Origin: Rhodospirillales bacterium
GTDB taxonomy: Bacteria > Pseudomonadota > Alphaproteobacteria > Rhodospirillales > SHVQ01
Assembly: GCA_009694195.1 (NCBI GenBank)
Contig: SHVQ01000011.1
Span: 1 to 64,000 of the forward strand
Direction: 5' to 3'
Length of the DNA stretch: 64,000 nucleotides
In this document: positions 45,171-53,110 of the stretch, piece by piece
How the letters are laid out: every line of letters starts with the position of its first letter
Numbering within the stretch: position 1 is the first letter of the stretch
Position numbers and translations under genes: made by a program
The notes under the pieces: generated by a model
What the model saw: the letters and a program-made list of their open reading frames with translations, nothing else
Told to the model about the DNA's origin: nothing
Database searches by the model: none

Positions 45171-45986
45171 TCAACACGAAGGCGCCGCAATCGGCTCGAT
45201 GGTCTCCAGATCCATGGCGACCGAAAATTCCGGGAAGTGAATGACCAGGCGCGGGACGACTCCATTGTCGATCTGGAGCGCATCCACCTCGTACTCCGGT
45301 GCCGGCGTATTGCTTTCGGCGGGAAAGAAAGCAAGGCGCATGCGCCAGCCCTGGCGATCCGTCAACGGCCCCCTGGCGACCTTGCCGTGCTGCATGGGCT
45401 CGACCTTGTTTCCGATGAAAGCACTGGCGTTCTGCGGGCCCTCGCCGCCGGCACCGTCAAACACCGTCGCCGGCGCTTGCCGCTTGCCCGCCGCCGCCTG
45501 CTCGATCAGCCAGACGGTGTGCGCGACCGGAAACAGCGTGCCCGCCGGCAAGTTGACCGTCTTCGATTCCGGGTGCGTGAAAACGGCCGCGCCACTTGCC
45601 TTTGCCTCCGGCACTTTGGCTTCGCCCTTCGAGTCGGTCGTTTTGCCGTCCGTCTGCGAGCGGCCGACGAAGCGGAAGCGAAGCCCGTCCGACGACTCCC
45701 ACCCCGTATAGCGCACGCCCTGTTTGACTTCTTCGCCCTCGGCTGTCGCGACCGCCATCAGCATGTTCTGGCCGACGATCCATCCCTCGCACGTCCGCTC
45801 GAGCTGCATCGACATCGTGCCGCGCACGCCCGTGAACCGGCCGCCTTTGGAGGCTGCGTCGAGCGAAAGGGCGTAGGTTGCACGGTGGGACGCAAGCTGG
45901 ACCTCCGCCGCGGCCTCTTTCGCAAGGCAGCAGAACGCAAGAGGAAGTGCGACGAGGAGGGCCCGCAACAACGGCGCGTTCGGCAC
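45171..45986 (-). CDS. eipB: Cell-envelope integrity protein EipB (DUF1849)
   Basis: The 271-residue periplasmic protein has a signal peptide (ending near KEAAAE). Its body has the EipB/DUF1849 features LASHRATYALSLD near the N-terminus and the two cysteines that make the family's disulphide (C66 in ERTCEGWI and C271 at the very end, PSC). EipB is a spiral beta-barrel needed for envelope integrity in alphaproteobacteria. It is divergent from wecB and followed by the PDZ protein. Confidence 0.9.
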   Translation of the reverse strand: MPNAPLLRALLVALPLAFCCLAKEAAAEVQLASHRATYALSLDAASKGGRFTGVRGTMSMQLERTCEGWIVGQNMLMAVATAEGEEVKQGVRYTGWESSDGLRFRFVGRSQTDGKTTDSKGEAKVPEAKASGAAVFTHPESKTVNLPAGTLFPVAHTVWLIEQAAAGKRQAPATVFDGAGGEGPQNASAFIGNKVEPMQHGKVARGPLTDRQGWRMRLAFFPAESNTPAPEYEVDALQIDNGVVPRLVIHFPEFSVAMDLETIEPIAAPSC

Positions 45987-46130
45987 GGCGTCGACCTCGA
46001 AATTCCGAAGGGACCAACATAAGCCTTCGGCGTGCGGACGGAAAGCCGTTCTTGCGCAATCGCGGCGCCCACGATATCCAATCCTCTCGGGCGAGGATCA
46101 ACCGGCGAATTTGCCGACGGGACGGCGTGA

Positions 46131-47255
46131 ATGCGCGTTCTCAGCGTTTTCGGAACACGGCCCGAAGCGATCAAGATGGCGCCGGTCGTCAAGGCCCTCG
46201 CGTCCGCGTCCGCAATCGAATCGCGCGTCTGCGTGACGGCCCAGCATCGCGGCATGCTCGACCAGGTGCTCGCGATCTTCCGGATCCGGCCGGATTACGA
46301 TCTCGACATCATGCAGGACAACCAGGACCTCGCCCAGATCACGTCGCTTGTCCTCGGCGGGCTGCTTCCCGTGCTCGACGAGTTCCGCCCGGTGCGCGTG
46401 CTCGTGCACGGCGACACGACGACGACGCTGGCGGCCGCCCTCGCCGCGTTCTATCGGAAAATTCCGGTCGGCCACGTGGAGGCGGGACTGCGCACGGGAA
46501 ACATCTATGCCCCCTACCCGGAGGAAATGAACCGCAAGCTTACGGACGCGCTCGCCGATCGCCATTACGCGCCGACGGAAGCTGCGCGCCGGCACTTGCT
46601 GGCCGAAGGGCGGCCGGCGGCCGGCATCGTGGTGACGGGAAACACGGTGATCGACGCGCTCATGGAGGTGGTGGGCCTGCTTCGCGACGATGCGGCGCTA
46701 CGCCACGACCAGGAGACTCGCTTCAAGGACTTCGGCGCCGACCGGCGCCTGATCCTGGTGACCGGACACCGGCGCGAGAACTTCGGGCCCGGCTTCGAGC
46801 GCATCTGCCGGGCGCTGCGAACGCTCGCCGACCGCGGCGACGCCGATATCGTCTACCCGGTGCACCTGAATCCCAATGTGCGGAAGCCCGTGTTCGCCAT
46901 TCTCAAGGATCACCCGCGCATCCGCCTGATCGAGCCGCTGGAATACGTTCCGTTCGTCTATCTCATGGAAAAGGCCTACTTTGTGATCACCGATTCCGGG
47001 GGAATCCAGGAGGAGGCGCCGGCGCTTGGGAAGCCCGTTCTCGTCATGCGCGAGGTCACGGAACGGCCGGAGGCGGTCGCCGCCGGCACGGTCAAAATCG
47101 TCGGCACCGACGAGACCGCGATCGTCGGCGAAAGCGCGCGCCTGCTCGACGACCCCGGCGCCTATGCCGCCATGAGCCGGGCCCACAACCCTTACGGCGA
47201 CGGCACGGCGAGCCAGCGCATTCTGAAGGAGATATTGCGTGAAGCCGCCGTTTAG
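46131..47255 (+). CDS. wecB: UDP-N-acetylglucosamine 2-epimerase (non-hydrolysing)
   Basis: The 374-residue GT-B-fold epimerase makes UDP-ManNAc. Visible are FGTRPEAIKMAPVV, VHGDTTTTLAAALAAFY, GHVEAGLRTGN, the GHRRENFG motif and SGGIQEEAPALGKP. It overlaps wecC by 17 bp, so the pair is translated together. Its product is the substrate for WecC. Confidence 0.96.
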   Translation: MRVLSVFGTRPEAIKMAPVVKALASASAIESRVCVTAQHRGMLDQVLAIFRIRPDYDLDIMQDNQDLAQITSLVLGGLLPVLDEFRPVRVLVHGDTTTTLAAALAAFYRKIPVGHVEAGLRTGNIYAPYPEEMNRKLTDALADRHYAPTEAARRHLLAEGRPAAGIVVTGNTVIDALMEVVGLLRDDAALRHDQETRFKDFGADRRLILVTGHRRENFGPGFERICRALRTLADRGDADIVYPVHLNPNVRKPVFAILKDHPRIRLIEPLEYVPFVYLMEKAYFVITDSGGIQEEAPALGKPVLVMREVTERPEAVAAGTVKIVGTDETAIVGESARLLDDPGAYAAMSRAHNPYGDGTASQRILKEILREAAV

Positions 47256-48501
47256 GACGATCTCCGTCGTCGGCCTCGGCTACGTCGGCTTGCCGACTGC
47301 GGCCGTGTTCGCCAGCCGCGGGCTCAACGTCGTCGGCGTCGACGTGAACGAGCGCACGGTCGATCTCATCAACCAGGGCAAGGTCCACATCGTCGAGCCC
47401 GATCTCGACATCCTGGTCCGCGGCGCGGTCGCGGCCGGGAGGCTCCGCGCGTCGACGCGGACGGTCGCAGCCGATGCCTTCATCGTCGCGGTGCCGACGC
47501 CGTTCACCGACGGCCACAAGCCCGACCTCTCCTATTTGAAGGACGCGACCGCCGCGCTCGCGCCCGTGCTCAAGCGGGGCGATCTCGTCGTCATCGAGTC
47601 CACGTCGCCGGTCGGGACCAGCGAACAGGTCTGCAGCTGGCTCGCCGAGCAACGCCACGATCTCTCGTTCCCCCATTCGGCCGGCGAGGACGCCGACGTC
47701 CAGGTCGCTCACTCGCCGGAACGCGTGCTGCCGGGCCGGGTGCTGCTGGAGCTCGTCAGCAACGACCGCGTGGTCGGCGGGGTGAGCCGGCGCTGCGCGG
47801 AGCGCGCGGCCGAGCTCTACGGGCTGGTCATCAGCGGCAAGTGCCTGACGACGACCGCCCGCACGGCCGAGCTCGTCAAGCTCGCCGAGAATGCGTTCCG
47901 CGACGTCAACATCGCCTTCGCCAATGAGCTTTCGCTCGTCTGCGAACGCTTCGGGATCGACGTCTGGGAAGCGATCGCCCTCGCCAACCATCATCCGCGC
48001 GTCGACATCCTGAAGCCGGGCCCGGGCGTCGGCGGCCACTGCATCGCCGTCGACCCGTGGTTCATCATCGACGCGGCGCCGGACGCGACGCCGCTCATGC
48101 GAACCGCGCGCGCGGTCAACGATTCGAAGCCCGGCCAGGTGGTCGAATTGGTCCGGAAGGCCGCCCTGCAACGGAAGGCCGCCGGCATCGCGTGCCTCGG
48201 CCTCGCCTACAAGGCGGACATCGACGACCTCAGGGAGAGCCCGGCCGTCGAGATCGTGCGCGAGCTCGCGCACGGCCCCGGCCTCGGCAACGGGACACGG
48301 GTGCTCGCCGTGGAGCCGCACATCCAGACGCTGCCGGAAACGCTCCGCAATCTCCCGCGCCTTCGCCTCGTGAGCCTGGATGAGGCCCTGACGCAGGCGC
48401 AGGTCATCGTCCTCTTGGCCGACCACCGGGCCTTCAAGGCGATCGACCGCGCGCGCCTCAAAGACAAGACCGTGATCGACACGCGGGGCGCCTGGCGGTA
48501 G
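47239..48501 (+). CDS. wecC: UDP-N-acetyl-D-mannosamine dehydrogenase
   Basis: The 420-residue NAD-dependent UDP-sugar dehydrogenase has VVGLGYVGLPTA at the N-terminus, ESTSPVGTSEQV, KLAENAFRDVNIAFANE and the catalytic cysteine in GPGVGGHCIAVDPWF. It oxidises UDP-ManNAc to UDP-ManNAcA. GTG at 47239 has an AAGGAG site seven bases upstream. No glycosyltransferase, flippase or polymerase is adjacent, so its polysaccharide locus must lie elsewhere. Confidence 0.95.
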   Translation: MKPPFRTISVVGLGYVGLPTAAVFASRGLNVVGVDVNERTVDLINQGKVHIVEPDLDILVRGAVAAGRLRASTRTVAADAFIVAVPTPFTDGHKPDLSYLKDATAALAPVLKRGDLVVIESTSPVGTSEQVCSWLAEQRHDLSFPHSAGEDADVQVAHSPERVLPGRVLLELVSNDRVVGGVSRRCAERAAELYGLVISGKCLTTTARTAELVKLAENAFRDVNIAFANELSLVCERFGIDVWEAIALANHHPRVDILKPGPGVGGHCIAVDPWFIIDAAPDATPLMRTARAVNDSKPGQVVELVRKAALQRKAAGIACLGLAYKADIDDLRESPAVEIVRELAHGPGLGNGTRVLAVEPHIQTLPETLRNLPRLRLVSLDEALTQAQVIVLLADHRAFKAIDRARLKDKTVIDTRGAWR

Positions 48502-48588
48502 GGCGGGCTCGAATCAGAGCGCGCACGGATGCGTTCCGTCGTTGGTCGCCGAAAGCCACAGAAAATCTGGATGGCCGCGGAACGGAGC

Positions 48589-49089
48589 TCAGTAAATGAC
48601 ACGTTGGTACTGCGCGCCGAACTTAGGGCTCGCGGTCGAATATAGGTCCTTCCAAAGTGTGTTGAAGAGAACGCAATAAGCCTCGGCGTCATAGTCGTCG
48701 CGGCCAGTATTCTTCAGACGCACGAATGCACTCGGCCCGATGGCGTCATCTCCAAGTGAGAACGTGCCCGCATCGAGAAGGCTATTCGCCATGCGAACGC
48801 CATACCCAGTCAGTTCGCGGCTCAGCAAATAGCCACAGGCTTTGACCCGGCCTTGGTGCTCAGTCGCTTTGTAGTAAATCGTTGCCCGCTGCTGGTTATT
48901 ACCGATTGTGAAGACGACGGGATAGGTCTTGTATGACCTGTCGGCCTTTTCAAGGCCGAGGGGTTCATATCCCACAATCCCCGCGCAGCCTGCTGCAATC
49001 AATGTCACCGCTAGAAAACGAATGCATTGCAGCCCCCTTTGCAGTCGGCCTTCGGCCACCGCGCGCGGCCGACGCCTTCCATCTCCCAC
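48589..49089 (-). CDS. Hypothetical lipoprotein in a lower-GC patch
   Basis: The predicted protein of up to 166 residues has a hydrophobic core and lipobox (AVTLIAAGC), then YEPLGLEKADRSYKTYPVV and a body with two further cysteines. I recognise no family. The start is uncertain: ATG at 49089 gives a long basic leader, and GTG at 49059 is an alternative. GC is visibly lower from about 48500 to 49230 than on either side, suggesting later arrival. It is transcribed towards wecC and has no partner gene. Confidence 0.6.
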   Translation of the reverse strand: MGDGRRRPRAVAEGRLQRGLQCIRFLAVTLIAAGCAGIVGYEPLGLEKADRSYKTYPVVFTIGNNQQRATIYYKATEHQGRVKACGYLLSRELTGYGVRMANSLLDAGTFSLGDDAIGPSAFVRLKNTGRDDYDAEAYCVLFNTLWKDLYSTASPKFGAQYQRVIY

Positions 49090-49251
49090 CTATTTGCCGC
49101 CTGTTCCGGCAGGTCCTTTTGGTGAAGACGGGAGCGCATCAGACTTCGCGCAACGGACGAAACACCCGCCTTGGAATCGCCTTTAACGAGTATTAACGCG
49201 TATGCCATTCGGCCATTGGGGAAAATGGTCAGGCGATGTGTGGGACGCCAC

Positions 49252-50484
49252 TCACCGCCAGGGCATCCAGCCGAGCACGCCAAGCCAAACGACGGCGACC
49301 GCCATGGAGGCGAGCGTCATCGGAATTCCGGCGCGGGCGAAGTCGCGGAAGCTCAGCGCCACGCCGGCCGCCGCCGCGCGCTCGGCAACGATCAAGTTCG
49401 CCATGCTGCCGACGAGCAAGAAATTTCCGGCGAGCGTCGAAAGGAGCGCGAGGCCGTACAAGGCGCCCTCGCCAGGGCTCGGCCACACCGCCATCAAGAG
49501 AATGACGGCCGGAACGTTGCCGATGGTGTTGCCGAGCACGAGCGCGAGCGGCGCCAGGATCGCGAGCGTCTCCGGCAGGAACCCGCGCGCAGCCAGCCAG
49601 GCGAGCCCGTCGGCGGCGATCCCGGTGCCGGCGAACGCCGCCGTCACGGAAAACAGGCAGGCGAACAACAGGAGCAGGTGCCAATCGACGGCGCCGATCA
49701 TCTCGCGGCTCGCGAGCGTGCGGCTTGCGAGGAGAGCGGCGGCGATAGCGAGCGCCCCGATTTCGCGCGGCAGCGGGGTCGCGAACATGCCGATGAGCAG
49801 CAGCGTCGCGAGGATGCCTTTCCCCACCTGCCAGCGGTGAACCGCGACGGGGGCCGGGGCGGCCGGAGCCGGCGCCGCACGCGCGAGGGAGTCGCGCCAG
49901 ACAATCGCGACGACGGCATAGACGATGCCGAGCGCGATGAGCGCCGGGATGCCGCAAACGTAGAGAAACTTCCAGAAGTCGAGCCCGCCGAGCTGGCCGA
50001 TCAGGATGTTCTGCGGATTGCCGATGACGGTCGCGGCGGAGCCCGCGTTGCTGGCGCCGGCGAGCCCGATCAGGAAGGGCCGCGCATCGAGGCCGCGGCC
50101 GCGGATGCCCGCGCAGAGAAGCGGCGTCATCGCGAACACCACGACGTCGTTGGCGAGCACGGCCGAAAGCCCGCCGGCGATGGCGACGGTGAGCGCAAGC
50201 AACGCCTTCGGGCTTGCCTCGGCCCCCGTGATGACCGCGGCGCAGCGGTCGTAGAAACCGGCGATCGCGAACTGGGCGGAGAGGATCATCAGCGCGAACA
50301 GAAGGACGAGCGTCGGCACGTCGATCGCGCGCCCGACGGCACCGAGGTCGAGGGCGCCCGCCGCCAGCAGCACGGCGACCGCCATGAGGGCGATGCCCGT
50401 GCGGTCGATTTTGAGGCCGGGGACGCGGCCCAACGCCATGCCGGCGTAGGTCGCGAGAAACACGCCGACGATGACCGCAGTCAT
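49252..50484 (-). CDS. ArsB/CitM-type ion permease
   Basis: The 410-residue integral membrane protein has about 10-12 helices and the conserved blocks GGLSAVLANDVVVFAMTPLLC and ASNAGSAATVIGNPQN. A second inverted repeat has VLGNTIGNVPAVILLM and LLVGSMANLIV. This is the ion transporter superfamily (ArsB, NhaD, CitM, SLC13). Substrate cannot be set: arsenite, citrate, sulfate and sodium exchangers all share these motifs, and no ars or cit genes are near. It is divergent from the SGNH pair. Confidence 0.85.
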   Translation of the reverse strand: MTAVIVGVFLATYAGMALGRVPGLKIDRTGIALMAVAVLLAAGALDLGAVGRAIDVPTLVLLFALMILSAQFAIAGFYDRCAAVITGAEASPKALLALTVAIAGGLSAVLANDVVVFAMTPLLCAGIRGRGLDARPFLIGLAGASNAGSAATVIGNPQNILIGQLGGLDFWKFLYVCGIPALIALGIVYAVVAIVWRDSLARAAPAPAAPAPVAVHRWQVGKGILATLLLIGMFATPLPREIGALAIAAALLASRTLASREMIGAVDWHLLLLFACLFSVTAAFAGTGIAADGLAWLAARGFLPETLAILAPLALVLGNTIGNVPAVILLMAVWPSPGEGALYGLALLSTLAGNFLLVGSMANLIVAERAAAAGVALSFRDFARAGIPMTLASMAVAVVWLGVLGWMPWR

Positions 50485-50547
50485 GGAAATTTGCCCCGGG
50501 ACCGACGTTGCGCGGAGACTACGGCCTGGGGGCGATGTTGGGTAGGG

Positions 50548-51294
50548 GTGGACCCAGCCGTCGCGCTCGGGCTCTTGATTGCGCCCTCCGCGTGGGCGGC
50601 CGACTCCCGCTGCGCCGTCCCCGAAGGCCTCGTCTATGTGGACGCCGACCTTCCCCATGCCGCCGCCGCGCTGTCGGGGCCACGCCAGCTTCACATTGTC
50701 GTCGTCGGCACCGCATCATCGACCGGCGCCGGCGTCAGCCAGCCGGGCAACGCCTACCCGCTGCAGCTTGAACGGGCGCTCGCCCGACACCTCCCGGAGG
50801 TTCAGGTGAGCGTTGTCACCAAGGCCGAGCGGGGAACCTTGGCCGAGGCGATGGTCGGCCGTTTCGAGCGCGAGGTCATCCCCGAGAGACCGGCGCTTGT
50901 CATCTGGCAGACGGGCACGGTCGAAGCGGTGCGGTTGGTCGACGTGGACGACTTCGGCGAGACCTTGGCCCACGGCATCGACATGCTCAACAGCGCCAAC
51001 ATCGATGTCATCCTGATGGATATGCAGTACAGCCCCGCCAGCATGACGCTCGTCAACACCGGCCCCTACAAGGATCAGATGCACTGGATCGCGCAGGAAA
51101 AGGATGTGCTCTTGTTCCGCCGCCACGAAATCATGGTTCGCCTGTCGCAGGACGGGATGATCAATCTGACCAGCACGGACCGGGAAGCCCAAAAGCAAAA
51201 CGCCGACCTCGTCCATCGCTGCATCGGAGACCTCCTCGCCGATATGATCGTGCGGGCAGCAGGGGTCGACCTTGCGGCACGCCCCAAGCCTTGA
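50548..51294 (+). CDS. Degenerate SGNH hydrolase-like protein (likely pseudoenzyme)
   Basis: The 248-residue exported protein has a short signal ending in PSAWA. It is collinear with the next gene's SGNH hydrolase but has lost its key residues. The nucleophile block reads VVGTASSTGAG (Thr55 in place of the serine in FGSSSTSG), the GxN block reads QTGTVEA (Val125 for Asn), and the DxxH block reads DGMI (Ile205 for His). The fold appears intact and the frame is open. It could be a ligand-binding or regulatory partner of the active paralogue. GTG at 50548 is the chosen start; the signal peptide is short and start confidence is modest. Confidence 0.75.
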   Translation: MDPAVALGLLIAPSAWAADSRCAVPEGLVYVDADLPHAAAALSGPRQLHIVVVGTASSTGAGVSQPGNAYPLQLERALARHLPEVQVSVVTKAERGTLAEAMVGRFEREVIPERPALVIWQTGTVEAVRLVDVDDFGETLAHGIDMLNSANIDVILMDMQYSPASMTLVNTGPYKDQMHWIAQEKDVLLFRRHEIMVRLSQDGMINLTSTDREAQKQNADLVHRCIGDLLADMIVRAAGVDLAARPKP

Positions 51295-51366
51295 CGATCA
51301 TTGGGATTGGCAAAGGACGCGACGCCCCTATATTCGACGCGGGCATGTAGCGTGATCCGGCTTTCC

Positions 51367-52179
51367 ATGGCCTTCTGCGACAACGTTCGTCGGCGAAAGT
51401 TTTCGTCCTTTCGGCTCATCGCCGCGGCCTTTTCCGTATTCCTGGCGCTTCCCCCCGCACCCGCGGATTCGGCGTCGCAAACGGCGGCCAGCACGGCACC
51501 GCGCGACATGCCGCGCTTGGGCACCACGCTCACCGGTTTGCGCGACCGCGTGGCGGCCGGACAGCCGGTCACCGTGGTCGCGTTCGGGTCCTCGTCCACC
51601 TCGGGCGCCGGGGCCAGCGCCCCCCAGTGGGGCTATCCCAACCGGCTCGCCGCCGAGCTTGCAACGCTGTTTCCCAACGCCCGCGTGCGCGTCCTCAACA
51701 AGGGGGTCGGCGGCGAGACCACCCGGCAAATGGTCGCCCGGCTCGACCGCGACGTGCTCGCCCATAAGCCCGATCTGGTCATCTGGCAGGCGGGCACGAA
51801 CGAGCTGCTCAGGCGGGAGGACACGGCCCAATACGTGCGCGTCCTCAGCGACGGCATTCGCAGACTCAAGGCGGCCGGCGTGGATGTCATCCTCATGGAT
51901 GCGCAGTATGCGCCGAGCGTCATCGCCCAGCCCCGCCATGCGGAGTTCGTGGCCGCCACCCGTCGCGTCGCTGAAGAAGAGCGGGTGGGTCTCTTCTCAA
52001 GATTTGCCGTCATGCAGTATTGGTCGCGCGCGGGCGGAGAGAAAGCGCCACGCGTGCTCGATCCGGACGGCCTTCACATGAACGACCTTGGCTGCGGGTG
52101 CATCGCGCACCTGTTGGCAACCGCCGTCGCCGAGACGCTGGGATCGCAGATGACACGGAGCGATTTAAGTAGCCAGTGA
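51367..52179 (+). CDS. SGNH/GDSL-family esterase, exported
   Basis: The 270-residue protein has a signal peptide (FRLIAAAFSVFLALPPAPADS) and a complete SGNH set: Ser75 in FGSSSTSGAG, Gly in KGVGGETT, Asn145 in QAGTNEL and Asp234/His237 in DPDGLHMND. It is likely a periplasmic lipase, esterase or polysaccharide deacetylase. The start at 51367 places the signal right. It is 72 bp after its degenerate paralogue in the same direction. Confidence 0.85.
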   Translation: MAFCDNVRRRKFSSFRLIAAAFSVFLALPPAPADSASQTAASTAPRDMPRLGTTLTGLRDRVAAGQPVTVVAFGSSSTSGAGASAPQWGYPNRLAAELATLFPNARVRVLNKGVGGETTRQMVARLDRDVLAHKPDLVIWQAGTNELLRREDTAQYVRVLSDGIRRLKAAGVDVILMDAQYAPSVIAQPRHAEFVAATRRVAEEERVGLFSRFAVMQYWSRAGGEKAPRVLDPDGLHMNDLGCGCIAHLLATAVAETLGSQMTRSDLSSQ

Positions 52180-52206
52180 AGCGAGCCCGGCCTTGTGACG
52201 CCGGGC

Positions 52207-52977
52207 TTAAACGGAGCGGCTCGCGTCGGCCTCCGCCACCGCGCGGAGAACCACCTCTGGAATTTCGGCGTCCTCGCCGATCGCGCCGGTGTAGCGGATC
52301 GGGCCGCCTTCATATGTGCCGATGACGCGAGGGACATCCTCCGCGGCGTGCCGGCCGGCCGAGGCGAAGAAGCCGGCCACGACGACCGGCCCGTTCAGCG
52401 TTTGAAGAACGTCCCCGAGCGCGGGCGGTTCCTCCAACAAGGCCATGCTGACGCCCTGAAACAGCCGGCGGCCCGCGATCGCTTTCGCCTGCAAGGCGAT
52501 TGCCTCCCGCGAAGCCGAGTCCCGGGGCGATCCGTGCCCGACCAGGACAAGCGACTCCGCAGCCGATCCGGACTCCGCAGCCAAGCCGCGGGCGCGCGCG
52601 ACGATGAGCGAGGCGATCTCGGCAGACAGCCCGAGCGGCCGGCACACGCGGGTCGCGCGCGCGGACGATCCCCGCTCCCGCGCCAGCAAGCGCATGGCCT
52701 CGCCGACCGCCCGCTGCACCGAGAGCCCTTCCGACATGAACATCGGCATGAGGTAGACCTCGCGGTCGCCGAGCCCCGCGGTCGCCGCCGGAAACGTTTC
52801 CGCTTCGGAGAGCGTCATGGACCGGACTTCGGCAAAGAGGTTGCGCGCGGCCAACGCCGCTGCGTGACGCTTGAACGTGCGGTCGGAAATGGGATCGAGC
52901 GCGGACCCGTGGCCGAGGAGGAGGAGCACGCTCTCGGCCCAGCGATTGGTTCCCGTCGCCCGCTGCTGTTTTTTCAT
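52207..52977 (-). CDS. CbiX-family protein (sirohydrochlorin chelatase-like)
   Basis: The 256-residue protein has two CbiX repeats, each with a LLLLGHGS or LVLVGHGS strand and histidine, and a C-terminal VVAGFFASAGRHAAEDVP. Such proteins insert cobalt or iron into tetrapyrroles. No cobalamin or sirohaem genes are near, so the metal and substrate are unknown. It is convergent with the active SGNH gene (stop codons 27 bp apart) and divergent from the aminotransferase at 53111. Confidence 0.85.
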   Translation of the reverse strand: MKKQQRATGTNRWAESVLLLLGHGSALDPISDRTFKRHAAALAARNLFAEVRSMTLSEAETFPAATAGLGDREVYLMPMFMSEGLSVQRAVGEAMRLLARERGSSARATRVCRPLGLSAEIASLIVARARGLAAESGSAAESLVLVGHGSPRDSASREAIALQAKAIAGRRLFQGVSMALLEEPPALGDVLQTLNGPVVVAGFFASAGRHAAEDVPRVIGTYEGGPIRYTGAIGEDAEIPEVVLRAVAEADASRSV

Positions 52978-52978
52978 C

Positions 52979-53018
52979 GCGCCTGGACCTACCGCTTCAT
53001 AGCGCCTGGACCTATCGC
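52979..53018. repeat. 23-bp-period tandem repeat in a divergent promoter region
   Basis: The word GCGCCTGGACCTA(C/T)CGC occurs at 52979-52995 and again at 53002-53018. It sits between the cbiX start (52977) and the aminotransferase. Two tandem sites at about two helical turns could be a regulator binding site. Confidence 0.5.
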
Positions 53019-53110
53019 GATTTTCTCGGGAATTGCCAAGCTCCGCGAATGGTGGTGAGATGAATCATCCAGATTACGTATCCGTCCACCAAACCCCCGA
53101 GGAACATCCC

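Noticed and set aside
49182-49195. TTAA-N6-TTAA near 49185, resembling a CtrA site
   Set aside because: The CtrA consensus needs seven bases between the two TTAA halves; here there are six, so I do not call it.
49171-50547. Open plus-strand frame running through the permease region into the SGNH gene
   Set aside because: It is antisense to a clear membrane transporter and is Glu/Arg/Asp-rich nonsense until the SGNH signal peptide at about 50548.
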